Shown: positions 11,212 to 24,188, numbered from the stretch's first letter. The stretch is 64,000 nucleotides of DNA from Punica granatum (GCF_007655135.1 NC_045134.1:5476982-5540981); one strand, 5' to 3'. Made by a program: numbers and translations. The notes: generated by a model from the letters alone, not told the origin.

Positions 11212-14200
11212 ATGCAGCAGCAGAGACTTAAGCAGCCAGCGATGATGCAGCAGTCGCTGTACCATCCCGGTCTGCTCGCTGCTCCTCAGGTACGGGCTCT
11301 GTGTACTCCCGGGTTTCCATTTTCAGCTCGGCAATGAAGAGATTGAGCTCTTTTTGAGCTCGGTTGCAAGGAAAATTGGAGTTTGAATTCTACTTCTGCT
11401 GTATATGTTAAATTCTACTTCCCTCTGGATATCTCAGTAAGCTCAATTGATTTCAGTAGTTGCTTATGATGGTACTGTTATTAAATAACAGTAATTTGAG
11501 CTGTTGATTGGGGTGTGGTGGCACTGGTTACCAAGATTGTGCTGTAAGATTGAATTTTGAATGCTAAAACTGGGCCGATCAGTGTGATGTTGTCACCGTA
11601 GTATTTCCCGTTGGGTTTTCGTTTAACTGAATTGTGAATGCTGAAGCTCATGCATCACCGTCAGTTTTTGTTTTCAAGAACTTCAGTGGAGCTTGCCGTC
11701 AAGTGTAGGAATACTATTTTTGTCAAATTTCCTTTCTCATTCCTCTTTGTTTTTTGGGCATTTTGCAGATAGAGCCTATCTTGAGTGGAAATCTGCCTCC
11801 TGGGTTTGATTCGAGTACATGCCGCAGCGTGTGAGTTATTTCTTCTTCTTCTTCTTTTAGCTTCCAATGTTTCTTGTGGACTTTCTTTTATATATGATTA
11901 TGGCTCTCTCCCTAGCGAGGACAGAAGGAGGAAGCTCTCTCTCATCTTATGTTTGAGTTAAAAGGAGCTAATGTTCGAAGGCCCTTTTCATATACATATG
12001 TGACTGGACTTAGTCTTCATTTTTCCTGCGCTGCTACTTGTGTTTCCATAAACATTTGCCCTTGATGTGAATCGATGATTTATCTTTACTTTTCAACGAA
12101 ACAACTCTCCGAATTAATACGTGCATTTGCTCTTCTCTGTGATGAATGCAGGTACGTGGGGAATATTCATCCACAGGTCACAGAACCCCTTCTTCAAGAG
12201 GTTTTCTCAAGTAACGGGCCTATTGAAGGTTGCAAGCTCATTAGAAAAGAAAAGGTCTGTCTGGACTACTGAAAGAACCATTACATAATCAAATGTGCAT
12301 TTTGGAATTGATATAAATGGAAAACGTACTTCCTTATCTGTATTGGTCACCTCAACAGTGCTTCTGAGGATGCCTCTGCTGAGGGTGCAATCGACTTCTG
12401 ACATTTGTTTTCTATTTTTATGCAGTCATCATATGGTTTTGTGGACTTTTTCGATCGAAGATGTGCCGCTTTGGCTATTGTGACACTAAATGGAAGGCAT
12501 TTGTGAGTTCAAATCCTAGTTGAATTCTAGCCATGTTCTTGTCTCTATCCTAATTTAATGGAATCGTTGCAGGTTTGGCCAGCCCATCAAAGTTAACTGG
12601 GCATATGCCAGTAGCCAGAGAGAAGACACATCAGGTTCGTAGCATTTAAAAATAACTGAATATGTCATTTCTAAGTTCCATGTTTCTCTCATTTGATATA
12701 TCTAACTATTTTCTTGCAGGGCACTTTAATATATTTGTTGGTGATTTAAGCCCTGAGGTTACAGATGCAACACTGTTTGCGTGCTTCTCTGTCTATTCTA
12801 GCTGTTCGTAAGTTTCAATTTTCCTTGATGATCATTAAATTATTCGTTGTAGCCTAATGTCTATCGAGAATGGCAGACAACACTTTGATTTGATTTTTGG
12901 AGTATGATATGTACTTATTCAGTTTATTTTACCTTTTTGATATCAGTGATGCAAGGGTCATGTGGGATCAAAAGACGGGTCGTTCCAGGGGCTTTGGCTT
13001 TGTTTCTTTTAGGAACCAGCAGGTATTAGAGTTTTTCTTGCAAAACCTTCTTCCTTATGATTCTGAAGATAGTTGTCTCATAAGTTGCCTTTTTTAAACA
13101 GGATGCTCAGAGTGCCATAAATGACTTGAATGGTATGCCTCTTTTATGTAATGGGATTTTTTTTCTTCCTTTTTTTTTTTTGGCTGATTATACTTTCATA
13201 TATTAAGGGCATGTTCTCTTAACGGTTCTTGATGCATATTTTCCTTCCATATGGATAGGGATTGTTTCGACAAGTAATTCTGTTATTATGCAGGAAAATG
13301 GCTGGGAAGTCGGCAGATAAGATGTAACTGGGCTACCAAAGGTGCTAATAACAACGATGATAAGCAGAGCTCAGACTCAAAAAGTGTTGTGGAGCTAACT
13401 GCTGGAACATCAGGTTAATGTCCAACATGGACTCTCCTTCCCCCCCCCCCCCCCCCCCCCCCCCCCTTTAACTTTTATACAACTGTACTCCTGTTAATAA
13501 GTCATGTAATTTTCATGCTTAGTTTGCATCTTTATTTGCCAGGTGGTGTAGCATAGTGCTGAAATGGTGGTTGTTATTCCCATCATGACTTTAAAGTTCA
13601 TTAGATTCCTGAAACAGGAGAAGCATGCTTAGATTGGGACACTCATTCCTAGTAGTACAGCTGCAAGTTTAGAGCGTAATATCAGGAGTTTGAGGCTGCT
13701 TTATATGATGTAGAAATTATAAAGAGGCCAGACTAGTATTAATGATATACTAACCAAGGGAGCTGAAGCATGATCATTTCTACCCATTCTTTCTTCGGAT
13801 TTAGATTCCTTCTGGCTGAAGTGAGTTGTTGATCCTTTAGAAGTATCAATTAGCCAGCTTTTGGAAATCAGCACTCTAATGAAGTATATACTTTTAAGAT
13901 CTGATTGTAATTATCCCCATTTTATGGATCTGGCATCTTTCAAGTACTTTATTTGTTGATGATTGACCATTAATTATCATGCTCAGAATCTCGTATAAAA
14001 TCAATGGTAATTGTTTTATGCTAATTTTTCTTGGCTGATTAGGAAACCTATGACATTGTTGTGAAGTATACACTTTAGATCTGATTGTAATTATCCCCAT
14101 TTTTATGGATCTGGCATCTATCAAGTACTTCATTTATTGATGATTGACCATTAATTATCATGCTCTGAATCTCGTATAAATCACAGCCTTCAATTTAAGT

Positions 14201-15210
14201 GTCCTTTTCATCAATCGCCTTTCAATGTGCAGATGACGGTCAAGAGAAGTCTAATGAAGATGCTCCAGAGAACAACCCCCTATACAGAACTGTTTATGTT
14301 GGCAATCTTGCTCCAGAGGCATGTATTTTATTAGTTTGATATATTTGCCCTTCGACTTTCATTTCAGCATGATTCTTTTTTCTTCTTGAGACCTCACTGA
14401 TCTTTACTAAATCATCTCACACTTATGCTATGGATCATTACCTTTTGTAATGAGTGGACGAGTGGGGAAATAGAAAAAGAACATATGTATCCAAAGGCAA
14501 TTTCATGAAAGAATTCCCCTTGTGGGTAAGATTATTATTCCATCTTATGTTGTGCAGGTGATATTCCGATTGTAAGTCTTACATGGGTTTTGATGTAGTA
14601 AAAGTGATGGTTCGTGCATCTTATCTTCCTTCATTCTCGATTATCATGCAGGTCACTAATGCTGAGTTGCATCGGCATTTTCATGCACTCGGTACTGGGG
14701 CCATCGAAGATGTTAGGGTGCAACGTGACAAGGGCTTTGGTTTTGTTAGATACAGCACCCATGCTGAAGCTGCTCTAGCTATCCAGATGGGGAATGCTCG
14801 AATTCTCTGCGGTAAACCAATCAAGGTAGAACTCAAATAAGCCAAGAAGTAATGCTTCACCGCATATTACTCTCAATGATGATATAATATTTGGGCATTT
14901 TCCCTGAAGATATTGCTTGTTGATATTGTAGTGTTCCTGGGGGAACAAACCAACACCACCAGGGGTTTGCTCGAACCCTCTCCCTCCGCCGGTTGCAGCC
15001 CACTTCCCGGGCTTCACTGCATCTGAATTAGCTGCCGCATATGAGCGGCAGATGGTCCTGAGCAAGATGGCCCTGATGCATCATCACCACCCTCAGGCAG
15101 GCCTCAAGCAGGCGCCCCCCCTGGGAATGGGTGCTGCCGGAGCCAGCGGGGCTATTTACGAAGGGGGTTTCCCGAGTGTCGCGACCACCCAACAGCTCAT
15201 GTATTATTAG
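11212..15210 (+). CDS. UBP1: UBP1/RBP45-type oligouridylate-binding protein, three RRMs
   Basis: Coding exons are 11212-11289, 11769-11830, 12152-12254, 12426-12502, 12573-12634, 12720-12807, 12947-13022, 13102-13132, 13294-13413, 14233-14318, 14652-14825 and 14932-15210. They total 1,236 nt, or 411 aa, with the frame kept throughout, close to family length. The start gives the typical Gln-rich N terminus [17 protein letters not shown]1 (about 48-120) begins YVGNIHP; RRM2 (131-207) has [11 protein letters not shown] and [11 protein letters not shown]3 (about 252-320) has [10 protein letters not shown] and KGFGFVRY. The C terminus is Gly/Ala/Pro-rich and ends QLMYY. UBP1 proteins bind U-rich plant pre-mRNA and 3' UTRs, affect splicing and stability, and assemble into stress granules. 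Intron 10 appears to use a GC donor (GAG|GCATGT). A GT alternative would break the frame. Confidence 0.93.
13440..13466. repeat. Poly-C tract of 27 bases in UBP1 intron 9
   Basis: An uninterrupted C run starts 27 bases after the donor of intron 9. It is likely polymorphic, and its exact length is prone to sequencing error. Confidence 0.85.
13881..14182. repeat. Tandem duplication (~120-bp units, ~181-bp period) in UBP1 intron 9
   Basis: Units 13,881-14,002 and 14,062-14,182 share TCTGATTGTAATTATCCCC, GGATCTGGCATCT, ATGATTGACCATTAATTATC and CTCGTATAAA, with only a few differences. About 60 bp of unrelated sequence separates them. Confidence 0.9.
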
Positions 15211-15634
15211 TACATCAATCACGAAGGACGCCAACATTCCTCCCTGGTGTATCGTCGTGGCGAAGGGACGCTTAGTATAATAAGTCTTGTCAGAACTCAC
15301 TTTTGTCTATCTGGTTCCCTTTCTTCCTGTTTCTTTGTCACCTTTTTTTAACTCTATTACTATTACTCTCTAGTAGTCTACTATTACTGTACAATCGCTC
15401 GTGCCTGTGCTTTGCAGCGGACCGATCAACTTATGTTTCTCAATTTCAGAAAGTCATTCGATTGAAAGAACCGACCACGTGAATTTCGACGACGATTGTG
15501 TGTTTTTACGTATAATGGAAGCATGATTTGTTATCCAAAGAAAGATTTGTTCACAAATGGAAATCACCACTCAATTGGAGCTTTCCAAGCCCATCCCATT
15601 AGAAAATGGTCGGCTCTAAAACAAAATCATCAGA
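15211..15634 (+). other. 3' UTR and downstream flank of UBP1-type gene
   Basis: No gene is visible. The first few hundred bases are the probable 3' UTR, T-rich near 15,300-15,360. At 15,635 the target duplication of the copia nest begins. Confidence 0.5.
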
Positions 15635-15639
15635 GGCCA

Positions 15640-15846
15640 TGATAAGATTGAAACGAACCAATACGAATTCCATTATGTTGAAGAGCGAGATAAATACTGT
15701 ACAGTCTTTATAAGGAAAAGGAAAGCAATCGATATTCTAGAGCAAAAAAGATTAAAATCTAAGACTACCAAAAGTATCGACTATTGACTACCAAATATAC
15801 AAGATATTACTAGTATACAGTTGTATAATCCAAAATATTTATAACA
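15640..15846 (-). repeat. 3' LTR of element 1
   Basis: It is 207 bp long. On the minus strand it starts TGTTATAAATATTTTGG and ends AATCTTATCA. It pairs with 26,268-26,463, with more than 20 differences and several indels by eye. Confidence 0.9.
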
Positions 15847-15869
15847 CTCTCCCTCAAGTTGGAGCATGT

Positions 15870-18800
15870 GAGTCACAAATGCCCAACTTGGAGAGAATAA
15901 AATGGAAGCGATCTCAACCCAGTGCTTGATGAAAATGTTTGTTAATTGAAGTCTCGTTGGTAAATGATCAGCAGTCACGACCCCGATTTGAGATGCTCAC
16001 AAACAAAATGACAATCAATTTCAATGTGTTTCGTTCGTTCATGAAAAAAAAGATTAGCTGCAACATGTATTGCAACTTGATTGTCATAGAACAATCGAGT
16101 CGGTGCAGCCATCTGTACTCCAAGGGAAGAAAGAAGACTCCACAACCAAATGATCTCACTAGCAGTTGCTGTCATCGCTTGATACTCTGCTTCAGCAAAC
16201 GAGCAAGAAACTGTGGTTTGTTTCTTCGTCTTCCATGAAACTGGACATCCCCCATGCATGATAAAATAACCCGTAATAGACCAACGGGTCAAGGGGCAGC
16301 TTGCCCAATCCGAATCACAAAATGTTTCAAGCTCGAGAGAAGTAGGCCGCAGAAAAATCCCTTGACCAAGAGATTGCTTTAAGTAATAAAGAACCCGCAT
16401 AGCAACAGCCCAATGGTCCTAACTTGGCTTCTGCATAAACTGGGCCAAAATATGAAGAGAATGGCTAATTTCTGGCCTGGTGATAGTCAGATAAATAAGT
16501 CTCCCAATTAAACGCCTATACTTGCCTGGATCCGATAATAAATCACTAGAACTCGTGGACATTCGGTGATGCTGCTCTATGGGAAAAGGTGATGGCTGCA
16601 ATGCCAACATACCACACTCAGTCAAGATGTCAAGGACATACTTTCGCTGACTGAGGAAAAGACTAGAGTTCAGTCAAGTAACTTCAATGCCAAGAAAATA
16701 TTTTAGAGGGCCTAAGTCCTTTATGCGAAAGCACTTATTCAGATAGCCCTTAAAAGGATCACAATGGCTAGAACTGTTCCCAACTATGATTAAATCATCC
16801 ACATAAACCAACACACTAAGGAAGATGTTACCTCGAATGAAGGTAAAAAGGGAATGATCCGCACCTGATTGAACAAAACCATATTGTCGAAGTGCATCAG
16901 CAAACTTCGAGAACCAGTTGCTTGATGCTTGACGAAGTCCATACAAAGACTTGCATAGTCTACACACATCACCGTTCTTCGAAACAGGAAAACCCGACGG
17001 CAGTTCCATGTAAACTTCCTCGTCCAAGTCTCCATGCAAAAGGCATTATTTACATCAATCTGCCGAATTTGCCACCCCTTTGCTACTACAACCGTCAATA
17101 GGCATTGCACAGTTACCAACTTGGCCACTGGTGTGAAGGTCTCATGATAATCAATTGCCAGGCCTTCTAACATTCTATGCTTCCATCAGCCCGGCACTTT
17201 GCAATCGATAGGACGTTTACCAGGAGGAAGCTAGTCAATTATCCATGTCTTATTCAACTCAAGTGCATGGATTTCTTCTGCCATTGCAATTCTCCACCTC
17301 CGATCTTGAACAGCTTCTCGATAATACGTGGGCTGTTTGTCATAGTCAATTGCTACCAGAAATGCTTTGTGATGATTGGAGATACTCGAATAATCAATAA
17401 ATATCTCAATAGGATAAGACGTAATTAAGGAGTTCAAAGAGATGGATAAATCAGGAGATGTGGTCTCATGACGCGCAGTATGAATGACAAAGTCATTGAA
17501 GCGTTTGGAAAGACTGGAAACCCGCTCAGATCTCCATAAATGCAATTCTAGCGGAATATCACTCGCATCCAGTTCAGACACCCGTCTATTTTGCTCACAA
17601 TCTTCCTGACTAGATTCCGAATTTTCTATGAAATCAGCCGGCTTGGATAAGTTTTCCCACTCTATTAATTCCATCTGGTTCTCCCTCACTTTAGGGCTTT
17701 GGCCCACGTGTTTTGCTTTTCTCGTCCGGCTCTCTTTCACTTCTGGACTGTGGCCCACTTGTTCTCCTTCTTTCGTCCACTTTTGAACTGCGACTTACAC
17801 GTTTTTCTCCTTTCGTTCGGCTCCCCTTCGCATCTAGATTGCGGGCCACTTGTTCATCTGCTCCGGCTGCTTCTGAAATCATCTGAATTGGGCTAGGCCT
17901 TGCTTGTGCCGCTTCTAAGGCCAATCGTGCCGGACTGGGCCTGTCACTATCTGAAGTTGGTTGTTGCTGCCGACTCAGTCCAGAATTGTGCCCGCTTTCT
18001 GCTTGCTTGGGTCGCCTGAATCAATTTGTTTAGCTTGCCACCCATTCAACCGGTCCAACTGCCATGTGGTGGGCTCAGACTAATCATAAGTTTCCGTGGA
18101 TGAGGCCGGTAGATTTCCATCCAAAAACAACAGGCTGCCTCTCCCTTGTTTTCTCAATTCTCCATTTTTCATGGCAAAAGGAAATATTGTCTCATAAAAC
18201 CGAATATCCCTTGACACTAATATATATGTCGATTCTTCAATTCATAAAGTCGCCAACCCTTCTTTCCACGAGGATATCCAATAAAAACGCACTTTTCCAG
18301 GGTATGATGCCATGTGTAGAGAAAAAGTCTTGCAACTCTCTTGACAAAAACTCCATCCCATTATCACTTCTCAAAATTGTAATCGTGCGATCAAATTGAT
18401 TCCTGATTAGATTATAGAAATTAATAATAAACAGCCGAGCTTCAGATTTTTCTCGTAGCAGATATAGCCATTCTCATCGACTAAAATCATCGACAATCGT
18501 TAAGAAATAATTGGCCCTACAACTAGCTTTAGTTATGTATGGTCCCCACAGATCACAATGTATCAACTGAAAAGGGTACTTCACTTATTCATACTCAAAT
18601 TAAACTGTAAGCGTGTCTGCTTTGTTCTAAGAAATACACCACACTCCTTATTACTATTATCTTCAAAATTCAAATTAATACCATCAAACTTTATTGCGCG
18701 AGATGGATGACCGAGACTCCGATGCCATATATCTGTGGATTCCTCTACGACGACCTGACACATCTGCGGTACAGTTACCACTCGACTTAGATAATAGACC

Positions 18801-20084
18801 CCCCTCGAAGTTCACCCACTCCAAGCGTCCTCTTCAAGTTGTTGTCCTGAATTACACACAAATCGGAGCAAAAAGTCACGGAACAGTTCATTTCCCTTGA
18901 TGATCAAGCAATGAAAATTGGATTGCAATTAAAGGTCGGCACATAAAGCACGTCGATGATCTTGACAGAATTAGCAATCATCACTGTTCATATTCGGGTG
19001 GCTTGTACCATGCCCCCATTAGGAATATAAATTGGTGCACCGCCCTTGATTGGAAGAGATGCAAAAAAATTCTCAAGACACCCTGTCATGTGCCTTAAAG
19101 CTCTTGTGTCCAAAATCCATTCACTCTGTAAAGTTACAAAATTAAATTCATTACCAACAAGTCGATTAGGATCCGTAGTGTTCTGTGCGAGCATGTTGAG
19201 CAACTTCTAGAACTGTTCGTCAGGAAGGGCCTCCAGCTTTTTAGGCCGCGAGCTGTTGCCCTGAACAACCTGGGCCATATTTACTCAGTTTGGGCCTCGC
19301 TAAAATTGAGATTTTCCTCGCGGCCCATTTCCCTATTTCATTGGCCCTTGTCCAGATCCCTTCCTTGCCATGGACTCGGGCTTTGAGTGCCATGATGGAT
19401 AACCAATCAAAGCCCAGCAAGAACTGTTCACATGGCCTAACTTGCCACAATGCGTGCAGGTTGGCTTCCCTTCTAGACCCATCCCCTGCATTCTATTGCT
19501 TCTTGTAACTCCACGCTATGTTTCTTTTTTGACAAAGAAAACTGCCACTTTAGGGACCGCTTCCCTAGATCGTGTGACGATTTTATGTCGTTCTTCATTT
19601 GCAATCATCTTGTAAATCTTGTTTAGGTTCAACAGCGGCTCAATGCTCAAGATGGTGGACCAGATTGTGTTGAATTTGGAGATAAGCCCCATGAGAACTG
19701 AAACGATTTCTCTATTTCTCTTTGTGTCGTAATTGTCGCACTCGCACCACAGCTGCAGCCTGGATACTCCAGGTAAAATTCTAGCTCATCCTACAGTAGC
19801 TTGAGATTGTCATAATAATCTCGAACACTCAACCCTTCTTGCTTGAGAAGACATATGTCGGTCTTAATTTGGAAGACCCGAGATTAGTTACCCTCGGAGA
19901 ATCTCTCCTTTAGGTCATCCTACAAGCTCTTCGCGTCCACTGCGTAGGCAACAATAGCATGTAGACTCTCTTCCATCGTGTTAAACATCCACTCTATAAT
20001 CGTGGAATTACATCTCTGCCATTTTTCTCTTAGGAGATCATCTTCTCCTGATTTTTCTAGAGGGCCATCAATGAAAGGCAATTT
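15870..20084 (-). pseudogene. Element 1 gag (3' part) and pol, decayed
   Basis: Order on the minus strand is as follows. Gag remainder runs from 20,084 down to about 19,250. Protease at 18,988-19,203 has WILDTRALRHMTG. GAG-pre-integrase at 18,581-18,781 has LGHPSRAIK and a Cys-to-Phe change in its zinc motif. Integrase remnants lie at about 17,900-18,570. Reverse transcriptase spans about 16,674-17,440, with LYGLRQA and YVDDLIIVG. RNase H spans 15,975-16,400, with DSDWA and EAEYQAM. The reading frame is broken many times. The protease DTG triad reads DTR, which alone should abolish protease activity. The protein order PR-INT-RT-RH is diagnostic of Ty1/copia. Confidence 0.9.
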
Positions 20085-20089
20085 GTTCC

Positions 20090-20266
20090 TATTAAGGATA
20101 ATATGGATTGTACAGTTGTATAAGAAATTAATTACTCGATATATTAGGTAATCGTAGATTTAGCCTTAAAATATTACTCTATTTCCTTTTGTGTGAGAAT
20201 GTACAGCCTATTTACATGGCTCACTAACGTAATACAATTTGAGTTGGAATCAATCCAAACTTCACA
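20090..20266 (+). repeat. 5' LTR of element 2
   Basis: It is 177 bp, starting TATTAAGGATAATATGG and ending CCAAACTTCACA. The primer-binding site follows at once. Confidence 0.92.
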
Positions 20267-20315
20267 TGGTATCAGAGCGCCTACGCTCTTGGACCGAGTA
20301 ATATATATATATATA

Positions 20316-21113
20316 GGTAAATTGCACTGGTGGTCCAAAATGTTTTACAAATGTTTCATTATGGTCCAAAAAGTTTTTTTCACTACATGATAGTACAAAA
20401 TGTTTCAAAGTTGTTTCATGAAGGAACACACCGTCAACTCAAGCTTGACGCCGTCAAGCCGACGCTGACATGGCTATTACGTGTCACTTCCATGTTGACG
20501 TGGCCGAAAATTTTAAAAATAATTTAAAATTTTAAAAACTTTTAAAAATAATTTTAAACTTTTAATTTAAAATTTAAAATAATTTTAATATTAAATATTA
20601 ATTTTTTTATAAAATTATTTTTAAAATAAAAATATTTAAAATAATTTTCAAAATTTAAATTTTTTAAAAATAATTTTAAAATTTTTAAATAATTTTTTTT
20701 TTTTTCTAAATTTTTACTCTTTTTTGTATTTTTTATTATTTTTTTATATTTTAAAAAAATTTAATTTTTTTTATATTTTTAAAAAATAATTTTCACAATT
20801 TTAAAATATTTTTTATTTTTTTGAAAATTTTTACTCTTTTTTGTATTTTTTAATTATTTTTTTGTATTTTTTGGACTTTTTAAAATTTTATTTTCTCTTA
20901 AATGACGTGGCGCACTATGATTGGTTCCACGTAACAAAAGTGACACATAAGACGCGCAACATCAGCAAAATATTAACGGCGTCAGGGCCAATTGACCGTT
21001 TGTACCATCATGAAACAACTTTGAAACATTTTGTACCATTATATAGCGAAAAAACTTTTTGGACCATAATGAAACATTTGTAAAATATTTTGGACTACCA
21101 GTGCAATTTACCC
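20316..21113. mobile_element. Long-TIR non-autonomous DNA element inside element 2 leader
   Basis: The left end GGTAAATTGCACTGGTGGTCC and following ~110 bp are repeated in reverse complement at the right end (21,000-21,113). Shared blocks include CAAATGTTTCATTATGGTCC, AAAATGTTTCAAAGTTG and GTTTCATGA. The interior is extremely AT-rich (20,510-20,900). Flanking (TA)n on both sides hides the target duplication. Ends of this GGTAAATTGCAC type are known from plant Mutator-like MITEs. It separates the element 2 primer site from its gag start. Confidence 0.85.
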
Positions 21114-21134
21114 ATATATATATTTGACTTCAAG

Positions 21135-22027
21135 ATGTCAGATGTTAGCGATGATGAGAAGAGTCAAGTAAAGAACTCAGGCTCGTCAAAAGACAGGAAG
21201 GTCGGAGACAACTTTGGAAGGGGCATGGAAGTTCTGCTAGTCTATCGCCTAACTTCATCGGATAGCACCGGGATTCAGATAATCGGGTGCACCCTCACTG
21301 GCGATAACTACCTCATATGGTCGCGTGCAATGTTATGGCACTCAAGGCAAAGAACAAACTGGCCTTTACTGGTTGTTCTCTCGAGAAGCCGGGAGAAGAT
21401 GATCCCTTACGGGAGAAATGAGAGAGATGCAATTCCACGATTATAGCGTAGATATTTAACACAATGGAGGAAAGTCTATAGGCTACGGTGGCCTATGCAG
21501 TGAACGCGAGGAATTTGTGGGACGACCTTAAGGAGAGGTACTATGAGGGAAATTAGTCTCAGGTCTTCCAAATAAAGACCGAGATTTGCCTCCTCAAGCA
21601 GGAAGTGTTAAGCACACGGGATTACTACGGCAAGCTCAAGCTACTCTGGGACAAATTGGAGTTTTACCTCGAGCAATCAGGCTGCAGTTGTGGTGCGAGC
21701 GCCATGATTACTGCTAAGAGGGAAACAAAGGAGTCGTATCAGTTCCTCATGGGACTTACCTTCGAATTCAACACGATTCGCTCCACCATTCTAAGTATTG
21801 AGCCGATGCCAAACTTGAATAAGGTGTACAAGATGGTGGCGAATGAGGAACGTCAGAAGATTATGACTCAAGCTCGAGAATTGTCATTTGATGCAATGGC
21901 GTTTCTAGCGAAAGCAGAAACAAGACATGGAAGGGAAGTGGGCATTAGCGACTTCCAGCACACTCTGGAAGGGAAGAGAGTTTGTACCCATTGTGGCAAA
22001 ATGGGCCACTTGAAGAATACCTGCTAG
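21135..22027 (+). pseudogene. Element 2 gag, broken
   Basis: The ATG at 21,135 begins MSDVSDDEKS, matching the gag start of element 1 at 26,214. GDNYLIWSRAM and the UBN2-type gag core follow, with in-frame stops near 21,446-21,560. It resumes through 21,605-22,027 and ends in a CCHC zinc knuckle, CTHCGKMGHLKNTC. Breaks lie between the N-terminal and core parts. Confidence 0.85.
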
Positions 22028-22309
22028 GCTTTAATTAGGTACCCGTCATGGCATTCGAAGTCCAAGACGAATGGAGGAAAGAGACATAGACAAGGGCAGG
22101 CAAAGCCAATCAGTGGGTCGCAAGTGAAACCTCAAAACTAGCGAGGCCCAGATCGGGCGAATATGGCCCAAACCGTGCAGGGAAAAGGCTCACGGGCTAA
22201 CTGACTGGAAGCCTTGCTTAACGACCAGTTTCAAAAATTGCTGGATATGCTCGCCTGAGATACTGCGAACTCTAATCGACTTGTTGGCAATGAGTTCAAT
22301 TTTATAAAT

Positions 22310-24097
22310 TTGCAGAGCAAGTGGATATTGGATACAGGAGTTTCAAAGCATATGACCAGATGTCTCGAGAACTTTTCGACATCTCTTCCGATTGAAAGGA
22401 AGGCACCGGTTCATATTCCTAATGGGGGCATAATACAAGCCACCCGAATAGGAATTGTGAAAATTGCTAATTCTAATGAGATTACTGATGTGTTTTATGT
22501 GCCTACCTTTAATTGCAATTTAATCTCTATTGCTCGATTATCAAAGGAGATGAACTATTCAGTGACTTTTTGCTCCGACTTGTGTGTGATTCAGGACCGC
22601 ACCTCGAGGAGGACACTTGGAGTGAGTGAGCTTCGAGGGGGGATCTATTATCTGAGGCGAGTGGAATACACACTGCAGGCGTGTCAGGCTGTCATAGAGG
22701 AACCTACTGACATCTGGCATCAGAGGCTCGGTCATCCATCTCGCACGATAAAGATGAATGGTATTAATTTGAATTTCGAAGATAGAAGAAATAAGGAGTG
22801 TGATGTATGCCTTAAAGCTAAGCATACACGCTCACAATTTGATTTGAGCATGAATAAAGCCGAGTACCCGTTTCAATTAATACATTGTGATTTGTGGGGA
22901 CCATATAAAGTTAAGGCTAGTTGTGGAGCCAACTATTTCCTAACCATTGTGGATGATTTTAGTCGAGGTGTATGGTTATATCTATTACGAGAAAAATCTG
23001 AAGCTCAGCCGTTCATTATTGATTTTTATAATTTAATCAAGAATCAATTTGATCGCACGATTAAAATTCTACGAAGTGACAATAGGATGGAATTCTTGTC
23101 AAGGGAGTTGCAGGATTTCTTCTCTATACATGGTATTATTCATCAGACATCGTGTACAGATACGCAGCAGCAAAATGGCAGGGTTGAGAGGAAGCATCGG
23201 CATATTCTCAATGTTGCTCGGGCACTCATGTTTCAAGCCTCATTACCAACACGGTTTTGGGGCGAATGTGTCTTGATTGCCGTTCATTTAATAAATATCA
23301 CATCGACGCCTTTGCTTGGAAGCAAGAGCCCGCATGAGATACTTTTCGGCAAGACACGTAATTATTCGAATTTACAAGTTTTTGGGTCACTCTGTTATGC
23401 GCACATACGAACCCAGGATAAATTTGCTCCAAGGTCTCGGAAGTGCATTTTTATCGGATATCCCCATGGGAAGAAGGGTTGGCGGCTTTATAATTTGAAG
23501 GATCGACATATATTCGTGTCGAGGGACATTCAGTTTTGCAAAATGATATTTCCTTCTACCGCAGGGAATGAAGAATTAAAGAAAGAAATGAGGGGGAGCC
23601 CACTATTTTTGGATGAGCATCGGCCAGATTTTTCACCGGATGATGACCACGAATTAGAGCCTAGCATGCGGAAGTCGACCCAATCTAATGGACTGTCGTC
23701 ACAGAAAATTGGTGTGGGTCGACCATTTGTTAGAGAAGGGCTCGCGGATAAAGATAGGCCCAAAATTGGTGTAGGCTGGCAGCAGAATACTTCAGAAGTT
23801 GGAGTGAGGCCCGCTGATGAAGTTGGGTACAGTTCGACTCAGAAGGCAGCCCAATCAAGGATCAGCCCAACACGGGCGAAATCAAAGAAAGCCCAAGAAG
23901 AAGGGCTTGCGGGCCGAGATCCAGAAGTGAGGGGGAGCCCCAGAAAATTGGCAGAACATGGAAGCATTACAGAGCCGGGTGTCATCTTGGGAGATCCGGA
24001 GATAAGTCAAAAAAATTATGGGGAGAATGCACCGATGCCTATATCGAGCACAGAAAACATCAGAAGTCAATTTGCAGAGATCTGGACGAGTTTCTAA
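22310..24097 (+). pseudogene. Element 2 pol: protease and integrase, long open segment
   Basis: This 595-residue open segment starts in the protease (WILDTGVSKHMT, with intact DTG). It runs through the GAG-pre-integrase zinc region (HQRLGHPSR ... CDVCLKAKHTR) and the integrase core with its three acidic positions (HCDLWGPY, LRSDN, NGRVERKH). It then enters the variable linker rich in charged residues. It is cut off before the reverse transcriptase by a stop and frameshift at about 24,097. It is the best preserved part of the nest. Confidence 0.88.
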
Positions 24098-24188
24098 TCT
24101 TCCCAAATGATTCAAGGATTTTATTGTTCACACTGCACGCTATGCAACTTCCCCTCCTACTCTACCCATCTCCTCAGACTCCTCAGGT

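Noticed and set aside
11023..11337. Ser/Phe-rich ORF over the UBP1 leader
   Set aside because: It starts at TTG, reads through the pyrimidine-rich leader and into intron 1. The true start is the ATG at 11,212.
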